Below are positions 62,701 through 64,000 of a stretch of 64,000 bases of DNA, piece after piece. Made by a program: the position numbers and the translations under genes. Where the stretch lies: NCBI GenBank assembly GCA_964019695.1, contig OZ026517.1, forward strand, positions 77,851,252 through 77,915,251, given 5' to 3'. The notes below the pieces were generated by a model. It made no database searches. It was given only the letters and a program-made list of their open reading frames with translations, and was not told where the DNA came from. Position 1 is the first letter of the stretch. Each line of letters begins with the position of its first letter. The stretch comes from Loripinus fragilis (taxonomy: Eukaryota > Mollusca > Bivalvia > Lucinida > Lucinidae).

Positions 62701-63690
62701 ATTTTTAAGCTGTCAGGTATACACTTGCATACACATAAAATATCTGTTTGTTCTATTGTTAAGATGTACAATGAAAGATGGTATATATTATAGATATGAT
62801 ATAAGTATATATTGTACAATAAATATTATATTGTCACTATGTTATAATAGAAATAAACAGACATACAAAAAAAATATATATATATAAAATAAAATATCAA
62901 CACTATATTGATGCACGGGGAGAAGTTTTACCAACTCCACACAGAAACAACGACAGCTGTTGTGATTGTTAGATTAAAACTGGCTCTGTGTTGTGCAGTG
63001 GAAGATTTATCATTTATAGCAAAATGTTGACAATGACAGATGGTGGACATTGAGTGATCCCATAGCTAACTTTGTTGTTGTTGTTGATCTGTTTATTGCA
63101 ATATGTTGTGGCCCATAGACTTTCTTTACAAACAATTCTTTACTGTAAAAGTGGTCTGGGCACATTCTATTACAAAACCGTTACACGTCCTTTGTTTAGC
63201 TATTTCTGTAGAAGGTCACCAATGCCTTTCATAGTGTACTATATACTCATCATGTTATACAGCTATGTACAAATGGTTCAGGTGACCTAAAACAAATCAA
63301 TTAACACCATACTTAGCTGTGAATATCGGATCAATGGTTCTCCCATGAACCACTTAGACAAAGGTATTACAGTATGTTTCTGATTGCTATCAAAGAAATT
63401 GTTAGTCAAATTTTGACAACGTTGAAAGCTTAGTTTCACCTTAAGTCAGCCCAACTGTGTTGCAAATCAGTGATATTTTGCAATGTATTGTCAGCAAGTG
63501 TCTTGATGGATATAACACTGATCTACTTACGCCCTGGTAGAAATGGTTTGTCCTGAATTCTGATCTGTCTCTCTTCTATCACTGGTTCCCCCATATCATT
63601 TCCGATGTCTTTTGGTAAACTCTGAATGGAATCTTCTTCTTCCTGAGGACTTCTTGGGAAATACAGGGGTAGTAACTTACTGTAAGCACC
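14691..63690 (-). CDS. GDAP2: GDAP2 (macro/CRAL-TRIO protein), 3' seven coding exons; gene continues past the right edge
   Basis: Seven minus-strand exons splice in phase into 295 residues plus stop (888 nt): 63531-63690, 51009-51186, 46288-46441, 37506-37645, 31245-31299, 19462-19605, 14691-14747. Residues about 1-15 (GAYSKLLPLYFPRS) match the segment after the macro domain of animal GDAP2. An acidic linker follows. From about residue 112 (YERLLKRAKTEDL) the CRAL-TRIO/Sec14-like domain runs to the end, with GRPVVVFVGKNFP, ALLYLIRMMDHIAEKEY, VVVYFHTLTTNEN, FYIVHPTWWSK, LATWFFTTFTASDIK and LDIPPFVL in family order. GDAP2 carries an N-terminal macro domain, which would lie beyond position 64000. 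The family is linked to stress responses and, in humans, to recessive ataxia; its ligand is not settled. The seven exons span 49 kb, with introns of 12.3, 4.6, 8.6, 6.2, 11.6 and 4.7 kb filled with transposons. The assignment rests on remembered family motifs and consistent splice phase. Confidence 0.95.
14939..15263 (-). mobile_element. tRNA-derived SINE, family A, copy 1
   Basis: The 325-bp insertion is flanked by an exact 13-bp TSD TTAGTTGAGAAAG (14926-14938 and 15264-15276). On the minus strand the head has box A-like TTGCGCAGTCGG and box B-like GAGTTCGATCC. The body includes CGTGGAGATTGATCATGA and the 3' end is an AAAC/CAAA tail. It lies in the last GDAP2 intron. Confidence 0.92.
15434..15970. 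mobile_element. Foldback element: imperfect 0.5-kb palindrome
   Basis: Left arm (AAGGGTGAATGGCTGACGTG through GGCGATCTGCACCATATTTA) and right arm are inverted copies over about 230 bp, separated by about 80 bp. Conserved words include CAATAGTTATG and TGGTTCACCTG. No frame is present and I see no clear TSD. Confidence 0.8.
16043..16229 (+). repeat. Dispersed hairpin repeat, copy 1
   Basis: It has TTTTTGAGCGTGAAAT at one end, AGAACCATCTCATTGAGACA then GTTCT in the centre, and CATATGTTTTGGTTGAGAAA near the other end. Further copies lie at 31368-31535 and 35700-35874. Confidence 0.65.
16230..16933. other. Intronic, no gene; fragment of a Tc1-like TIR
   Basis: ACTCTTGTTAACTCGAG near 16327 resembles the terminal repeat of the 34990-37409 element. 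Around 16740-16775 there is a right end of the TTAA MITE family (ATGACAGGATAAGTGTTAA). Confidence 0.45.
16934..17130. mobile_element. Relative of the TTAA MITE
   Basis: AATCCTTTCCCTGCCATTCT, then TGCAAACAATGTGTACCCAG, then CATACTGTTTGTATCTATGA follow the order seen at 6800-6993. The ends are degraded. Confidence 0.45.
17205..18195 (-). pseudogene. 5'-truncated RTE-type LINE, 3' end of ORF2 with zinc finger
   Basis: The minus-strand reading starts at WKEAMEMKGLRVNAGKTKVM (end of the reverse-transcriptase palm/thumb). After one frameshift near 18105 it continues open for over 280 codons. The second part has a PHD/RING-like cluster (CAVC, CNGCKLWVHKKC, CARC), then VASFCYLGDMLSAGGG, SETWPLTKTNLQRLQR, RRLGWFGHVE and GRPKLTWKKL, the typical ORF2 tail of RTE/BovB-like LINEs in invertebrates. 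The 3' end runs into a short ATG microsatellite (17213-17222), as in RTE elements. It is inserted in the last GDAP2 intron in the same orientation as the gene. Confidence 0.88.
18635..18825 (+). pseudogene. Second, smaller relic of the same RTE family
   Basis: The plus-strand reading LGRGSPKVKWNKI, then LRAALHGASQLLGGGP matches the GRPKLTWKKL to MHAASQLPGKGP tail of the 17.2-18.2 kb copy but is shorter and diverged. It ends near a GATGATG run. Confidence 0.7.
18845..19435. repeat. Degenerate AT-rich minisatellite beside the GDAP2 exon
   Basis: Roughly a dozen diverged units of about 38-50 bp share AGATTGACAAAATATCTGTA and GTTTATAGTGA. It lies within 30 bp of the donor of exon 19462-19605 but does not resemble that exon. 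Confidence 0.75.
19462..19605 (-). CDS. GDAP2: GDAP2 exon: CRAL-TRIO C-terminal part
   Basis: This 144-bp exon is exactly 48 codons in phase 0. The acceptor is CTGTTTCTTCTTCAG and the donor ACAG|GTGAAC. It encodes LATWFFTTFTASDIKQKVHS and then LDIPPFVLDHDIQ. STWFFTTF-like and IDFPPFVL-like motifs are hallmarks of the GDAP2 C-terminus. It is the first exon after the 10.8-kb exon-derived satellite, so normal protein requires splicing across that array. Confidence 0.95.
19606..20408. other. Intronic, no gene; C-run
   Basis: This is the non-repetitive remainder of the satellite-bearing intron on the acceptor side of exon 19462-19605. A C run lies near 20000. Frames at 19882-20325 have no features. 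Confidence 0.5.
21596..21650 (-). repeat. Full-length 55-bp copy of the GDAP2 exon inside the array (1)
   Basis: Reading by eye, this is identical over all 55 bp to exon 31245-31299, with a GTATGT donor. The polypyrimidine tract is missing; the preceding bases are TTGGTGGTCAG, so an AG is kept but a strong acceptor is not. Confidence 0.9.
21884..21938 (-). repeat. Full-length 55-bp copy of the GDAP2 exon inside the array (2)
   Basis: This has the same structure as copy 1 and lies 288 bp from it. Donor and exon are intact, and the upstream flank is truncated repeat ending TGGTCAG. Confidence 0.9.
24755..24809 (-). repeat. Full-length 55-bp copy of the GDAP2 exon inside the array (3)
   Basis: This is the counterpart of copy 1, displaced by exactly 3159 bp, within a duplicated block of the array. 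Confidence 0.9.
25043..25097 (-). repeat. Full-length 55-bp copy of the GDAP2 exon inside the array (4)
   Basis: This is the counterpart of copy 2, displaced by 3159 bp. Confidence 0.9.
31245..31299 (-). CDS. GDAP2: GDAP2 55-bp exon, progenitor of the 47-bp satellite
   Basis: This 55-bp exon has a strong acceptor (TTTTCCTTTTTCAG) and donor CAAAG|GTATGT. It completes the split Lys codon and encodes YRKNLKSFYIVHPTWWSK, the conserved CRAL-TRIO strand and loop (family pattern YxxNLKxxYxVHPTxxSK). It ends on a codon boundary, in phase with the exon at 19605. Its last 37 nt plus the first 10 intron nt form the repeated unit of the array that begins at its donor. Every later copy also carries a donor, so the exon end is set here by homology and phase. 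Use of the next donor would add 47 nt and shift the frame. Confidence 0.93.
31300..31367 (-). promoter_or_regulatory. 3' splice-site region of the 55-bp exon
   Basis: Just upstream (minus strand) of exon 31299 is TATATTTTCCTTTTTCAG, a strong polypyrimidine tract and AG. This is the only full acceptor of this type at the array; embedded exon copies have lost the tract. Confidence 0.8.
31368..31535 (+). repeat. Dispersed hairpin repeat, copy 2
   Basis: It starts TTTTTGAGCGTAAAAT, has AGAACCATCTCACTGGAGAC and AGTTCT in the middle, and CATATGTTTTGGTTGAGAAA and CACTCTTAGCTAGAGGCC at the end, matching 16043-16229. Confidence 0.7.
31900..32565. repeat. Dispersed repeat with about 130-bp units (TTTAATTTGATATGCAAC family)
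   Basis: TTTAATTTGATATGCAACAT recurs near 31971, 32099 and 32229, each followed by TTTGACC and GACCC-rich sequence. The same unit order is found at 44655-44960. Confidence 0.7.
32570..34300. mobile_element. ORF-less dispersed element with 480-bp internal repeats
   Basis: The left end has AGGACCTGACGGTCCTGAAG (an AGGACC/GGTCCT hairpin). The right end has GACGCCGGACGCCGGAGTCA and CTTCGTCTCAGGCGAGCTAA. The body has about three diverged copies of a unit of roughly 480 bp (landmarks AAGGTCAACCTTGACCTTT, CTACATACCAAGTCCCAAGG, AAGGAGTCTTCA). No protein is encoded. Confidence 0.7.
34300..34987. other. Intronic; contains left half of an old dispersed repeat
   Basis: 34857-34985 resembles 895-1030 (AGATTCTATTTATCA, GATTTTGCCATATA). 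No coding signal. Confidence 0.55.
34990..37409. mobile_element. Tc1/mariner-like element, non-autonomous, 2.4 kb
   Basis: CAGTCGACTCTTGTTAACTC at the left and the reverse complement of CAGTCTACTCTCGATACCTC at the right are flanked by TA (34988-34989, 37410-37411). No transposase motif is seen. It holds a hairpin repeat copy (35700-35874) and a GGTCACGGGGGGGAACG stretch near 35598 inverted relative to CCCCCCCGTGACC near 35520. Confidence 0.7.
35700..35874 (-). repeat. Dispersed hairpin repeat, copy 3, nested
   Basis: This is the inverted copy of the 16043 and 31368 repeats, with the clearest hairpin: AAGAACCGTC and its complement around GCAATGA (AGAACCGTCGCAATGAGACG then GTTCT). Confidence 0.7.
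37506..37645 (-). CDS. GDAP2: GDAP2 exon: CRAL-TRIO core
   Basis: This 140-bp exon has acceptor TTTTCTAG and a consensus donor ACAA|GTAAGTC. It starts in phase 0 and encodes 46 codons plus AA of a split Lys codon. ALLYLIRMMDHIAEKEYVVV and YFHTLTTNENLPDINFLKTV match the central helix, the beta strand and the long loop of the GDAP2 CRAL-TRIO domain. It sits just beyond the right end of a 2.4-kb TIR element (34990-37409). Confidence 0.95.
37807..38950. mobile_element. TA-flanked TIR element, non-autonomous, 1.1 kb
   Basis: CTGCTCAACAAAAGTTGAGC at the left and the reverse complement of CTGCTTAACAAAAGTTTAGC at the right are flanked by TA (37805-37806 and 38951-38952). No long frame; Tc1/mariner-type by target site. 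Confidence 0.8.
39106..39270 (-). mobile_element. tRNA-derived SINE, family B, truncated copy
   Basis: It shares GTTGAACCAGTACTAAGCAA and CTTGCTCAAGGACACAACAC with 7310-7520. The tRNA head is cut short where the 39273 element starts. Confidence 0.6.
39273..44651. mobile_element. Large TA-flanked element with about 1.2-kb inverted arms
   Basis: The ends GGGGCCAAA and TTTGGCCCC are flanked by TA (39271-39272 and 44652-44653). The left arm (39273 to about 40450) and right arm (about 43380-44651) are inverted copies at modest divergence, including GGGGGCCTCAGAAACCCATG, TGGCCTGTAATCA, TTGCAGATAATGACTTTA and GGTAACGTAGGTAACAACA. Each arm itself has two tandem copies of about 340-bp. A further partial inverted copy lies at about 40800-40930. 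No transposase is recognised. Short frames at 41349-41630 and 42766-42966 are unremarkable. Confidence 0.8.
44655..44990. repeat. Second copy of the TTTAATTTGATATGCAAC repeat
   Basis: It matches 31960-32420 in order: TTTAATTTGATATGCAACAT, GTGTAAGGACA, TTTCATGGTGCTCTATGC, a second TTTAATTTGATATGCAAC and TTTGATATGTTTCATATC. Confidence 0.7.
44991..45708. other. Intronic, no gene recognised
   Basis: AT-rich; CCATTTCGATTCTAAAACAC near 45206 loosely resembles CTATTTCGATTCTGACACAC in the 37807 element. No supported coding sequence. Confidence 0.45.
45709..46109. mobile_element. hAT-like MITE
   Basis: The ends CAGGGCTCATACAG and the reverse complement of CAGGGTTCGCACAGGCTTG are CAGGG-type, with many CAAGGACTTTTCAAG words inside. 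I could not align a clean 8-bp TSD. Related fragments lie at 14220 and 14540-14620. Confidence 0.6.
46288..46441 (-). CDS. GDAP2: GDAP2 exon: start of CRAL-TRIO domain
   Basis: This 154-bp exon has acceptor TTCTTCCCAACAG and donor AAAAG|GTACTTC. After completing a split Arg codon it encodes 51 codons starting YERLLKRAKTEDLVDIASL, then CMYQTGQDRLGRPVVVFVGK and NFPAATIDLEK. GRPVVVFVG is the first core beta strand of the CRAL-TRIO fold. Reading past the acceptor on this strand gives a longer open frame with an ATG, but that part is intron, because the polypyrimidine tract and AG sit exactly at the conserved junction. Confidence 0.94.
46640..47890. repeat. Intronic block of direct repeats
   Basis: GATGCTCAAGGGCAGCTAAC and GATGGGATCTGACCGATCCA recur about 300 bp apart (near 46690 and 46985), with a further GACGCTCAAGTGCAGCTAAC near 47127. 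AAACCATATGCATATCTTCA recurs near 47546 and 47645. It is an ORF-less dispersed repeat. Confidence 0.6.
48093..50847. mobile_element. TIR element with repeated ACGCTCCCGTTA motifs
   Basis: TAGCACCCGTTAATGTAAAC at the left is matched by the reverse complement of TAGCACCCGTTAGAGTAAAC at the right. The inverted similarity continues for about 85 bp through GCTCCCGTTAGTGTAAACG and ATAACGGGAGATATCGCTCC. TA could be the target site, or the ends may start with TA. No protein is recognised (frames at 49766-49993 and 50027-50344 have no known motif). It hosts a nested insertion at 48263-49503. Confidence 0.8.
48263..49503. mobile_element. hAT-type element nested in the 48-50.8 kb element
   Basis: Perfect 8-bp TSD AGAGATGA (48255-48262 and 49504-49511) flanks inverted ends CAAGGTTGG and CCAACCTTG. 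Subterminal GGTTTTAACCGGTTAAAACC and GGTCAATATGC motifs appear at both sides. It is 1241 bp with no transposase. The 8-bp TSD and CA-starting ends fit hAT. Confidence 0.88.
51009..51186 (-). CDS. GDAP2: GDAP2 exon: linker
   Basis: This 178-bp exon has acceptor TTTTTATAG and donor AAG|GTAAGGG. It reads 58 full codons between split codons at both ends. It is rich in Glu, Lys and Arg (SEESELEKTTDLNQEFGRS, then GQHAFAQMEENPDLKK), matching the variable linker that carries the short GxHAFAxME motif of GDAP2. The 3' half (RAMRRTTTEQRLLEQKK) is probably helical and leads into CRAL-TRIO. A SINE and a long-TIR element lie just upstream in the intron. Confidence 0.92.
51237..51765. repeat. Extra copy of the arm of the adjacent long-TIR element
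   Basis: It begins TAGGCCACTGGCTGG, like the end of the 51768 element, and shares AGGGAATTTTGTG, TTAGCCCTCTGACAATGGCA and ACATTTGAAAACAAATAT with it. It also matches 52870-53400 directly, so this is a tandem arrangement. Exon 51009-51186 lies directly to its left. Confidence 0.65.
52128..52451 (-). mobile_element. tRNA-derived SINE, family A, copy 2
   Basis: It is flanked by an exact 12-bp TSD TGAATATACATG (52116-52127 and 52452-52463). Head, body and AAAC-type tail match 14939-15263. Confidence 0.92.
53400..54205. other. Intronic interior of the long-TIR element, no gene
   Basis: AT-rich. A minus-strand frame of 87 codons at 53369-53632 has no recognisable motif. Confidence 0.4.
54206..54280 (-). 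mobile_element. tRNA-like sequence (SINE head or tRNA pseudogene)
   Basis: The minus strand has box A-like TGGCCTAGTGGTTAGCG and box B-like GGATCGATTCC, with an anticodon-like stem TCTGG/CCAGA. The 5' bases GACCTCG find no partner at the 3' end, so no acceptor stem forms. A functional tRNA is unlikely. Confidence 0.6.
54281..55284. other. Intronic, no gene recognised
   Basis: No coding or clear repeat structure seen; the minus frame at 54531-54731 is unremarkable. Confidence 0.4.
55285..55911 (-). pseudogene. Decayed gene of a repeat-associated uncharacterised family
   Basis: A single minus-strand frame reads about 209 codons with four internal stops. It runs from CKVERVLETVSGFTNPFSFS through VYFLSFGVPAKPGIDKDL and GRKAVADFIDSLLVENLSF, then two stops, then a third stop, FDQLDLLSIGHNVDLELTLP, FLLGHVPWLLSTPDRFSTKT, a fourth stop, and GHNFDGNVILQSIIAFPVTF. 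The order (LxSG/FGxPA, DxxxxGxxAxxxFIxxRL, then LPxxLGxxPWxLxxxDG) recalls a multicopy uncharacterised protein common in molluscan and cnidarian genomes. I do not know its function. Plus-strand frames over it are shadows. Confidence 0.6.
56208..56533 (-). mobile_element. tRNA-derived SINE, family A, copy 3
   Basis: It shows the same head, body and TTTG-rich tail as copies 1 and 2. A 10-bp repeat GCTTATTAGT (56198-56207 and 56534-56543) is the probable TSD, with the 5' GCCGGG end slightly truncated. Confidence 0.88.
57430..57689. other. Intronic, no gene recognised
   Basis: Short stretch between two elements without supported features. Confidence 0.4.
57690..59660. mobile_element. ORF-less element built of about ten 169-bp tandem units
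   Basis: CCATATATGAAATTTGGAAG recurs near 58657, 58826, 58997, 59164, 59333 and 59502 (spacing 167-171 bp), with more diverged units to the left. Each unit also has GACTAAGTTAGAGTGACCAC and GGCGGCCATTTTGTCGGCCA. The right end has GCGGACGGACAGATGGAGGG and hairpins such as CCACCAGCTTGTTGGTGG. Minus-strand frames of up to 144 codons are repeat artefacts. Confidence 0.8.
59923..60840. mobile_element. Mariner-like TIR element, 918 bp
   Basis: Inverted repeats of about 43 bp with two mismatches (GGAGGTTCAGTCAAAAATAA at the left, reverse complement of CGAGGGTCAGTCAAAAATAA at the right) are flanked by TA (59921-59922, 60841-60842). A second internal inverted pair GTGCTAGGCAAC / GTTGCCTAGCAAC lies about 130-150 bp in from each end. 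The 73-codon frame at 60029 does not look like transposase. Confidence 0.88.
60843..61515. other. Intronic, no gene; contains a duplicated 95-bp segment
   Basis: About 60940-61030 (TTACTGTAAAAGTTGGCACA onward) repeats at 63130-63220. Nothing coding recognised. Confidence 0.5.
61525..62872 (+). pseudogene. 5'-truncated L1-like LINE, C-terminal part of ORF2
   Basis: Plus-strand frames read FHISQSWIKYNEKLAVDDEF, then LIGGQTIYYDKWFKNGVRFI, then after a frame break TAQQTWNNLYNIQEKDWKKI, ITNKRLQYMGIKDDPLCTFC and THVETTVHLLWDC. ISxSxWxxxN, a tryptophan-rich (K)WxxxGxxxxxDL block and the CxxC-x7-H-x4-C motif (DPLCTFC to HLLWDC) are typical of the C-terminus of L1-type ORF2. A further frame break follows near 62250, and the frame ends near 62557 (EWRPYEDLLKGINTY). 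AATAAA and an A-rich/TA tail follow around 62850-62890. Confidence 0.85.
62873..63530. other. Intronic, no gene; second copy of the 95-bp segment
   Basis: 63130-63220 matches 60940-61030. No exon other than the one starting at 63531 is seen. Confidence 0.5.
63531..63690 (-). CDS. GDAP2: GDAP2 exon: end of macro-domain region and start of linker
   Basis: This 160-bp exon is bounded by acceptor CTCTCAAAACAG and donor GC|GTAAGTAG. It begins in phase 0 and encodes 53 codons plus one base, starting GAYSKLLPLYFPRS, the conserved segment that follows the GDAP2 macro domain. An acidic stretch (PQEEEDS) and then GEPVIEERQIRI follow, also recognisable in GDAP2. It joins the next exon in phase to make an arginine codon (C|GC). 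The exons encoding the macro domain itself must lie at higher coordinates. Confidence 0.93.
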
Positions 63691-64000
63691 CTGTTTTGAG
63701 AGAAAGCAATGGCTGATTTCAAAGAAACTGGATTATCATCACTCAAAAGGTACAAGCTTCATCTGCATATTTCAACAAATGATGGCCCGGTTTCTTATCT
63801 ATATGGGACCAAAAAAGATAGAATGTAACGAAGATAAAAATATAACGTATAAATGAGAGTACAAATTTCAATCAATGTACATTTTTGCACAGGTTTCATA
63901 GTTTGTACATTTCCTGTGATAATGACAGCAAAATAGAATCATCACATATTTCAAGCAGTTTAGACAACTCAGGCTGTAATGTAAAACAATAATGAAAACC
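63691..64000. other. Start of next upstream GDAP2 intron
   Basis: No further GDAP2 exon can be read before the window ends, so the macro-domain exons lie outside. Confidence 0.6.

Overview
This is an AT-rich animal genomic window dominated by one large multi-exon gene and many transposable-element relics. The repeat families resemble those of bivalve molluscs: tRNA-headed SINEs, an RTE-type LINE with a built-in zinc finger, TA-flanked foldback MITEs, and ORF-less elements made of tandem repeats. Bivalve is therefore an inference. I see no bacterial, viral or organellar genes.

The one host gene I can support is GDAP2 (macro domain plus CRAL-TRIO/Sec14-like protein), on the minus strand. Seven consecutive 3' exons are readable at 63531-63690, 51009-51186, 46288-46441, 37506-37645, 31245-31299, 19462-19605 and 14691-14747. 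All reading phases match and all introns are GT-AG. Together they encode 295 residues: the end of the macro-domain region, a linker, and the whole CRAL-TRIO domain to the stop codon. The 5' exons lie beyond the right edge.

The outstanding feature is the intron after the 55-bp exon 31245-31299. About 10.8 kb of its 11.6 kb is a tandem array of roughly 230 units of 47 bp. Each unit is the last 37 nt of that exon plus the first 10 nt of the intron, including the 5' splice site. The gene has turned its own exon/donor boundary into a satellite, with about 230 decoy donors directly downstream of the real one. Four extra full 55-bp exon copies, identical to the functional exon, are embedded in it. 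A 6-bp direct repeat (GTCATT) in the exon and at the far edge of the array suggests how the first duplication arose.

Layout: 1-14.69 kb lies 3' of the gene and holds a MULE-like element with long TIRs and an exact 9-bp TSD (1126-3646), Tc1/mariner-type MITEs, a tandem-bodied element (4.5-6.1 kb), a MULE transposase relic (9.25-9.72 kb) and a 43-bp minisatellite (10.2-11.45 kb). The last intron (14.75-19.46 kb) holds a SINE, a foldback element, a truncated RTE-type LINE and a degenerate minisatellite. 20.4-31.3 kb is the exon-derived satellite. 31.3-63.5 kb is intronic and filled with nested elements: a tandem-bodied repeat (32.6-34.3), a Tc1-like element (34.99-37.41), two TA-flanked long-TIR elements of more than 5 kb (39.27-44.65 and 51.77-57.43), a hAT-type element with an exact 8-bp TSD nested in another TIR element (48.09-50.85), a 169-bp tandem element (57.7-59.66), a mariner-like element (59.92-60.84) and a 5'-truncated L1-like LINE (61.5-62.87).
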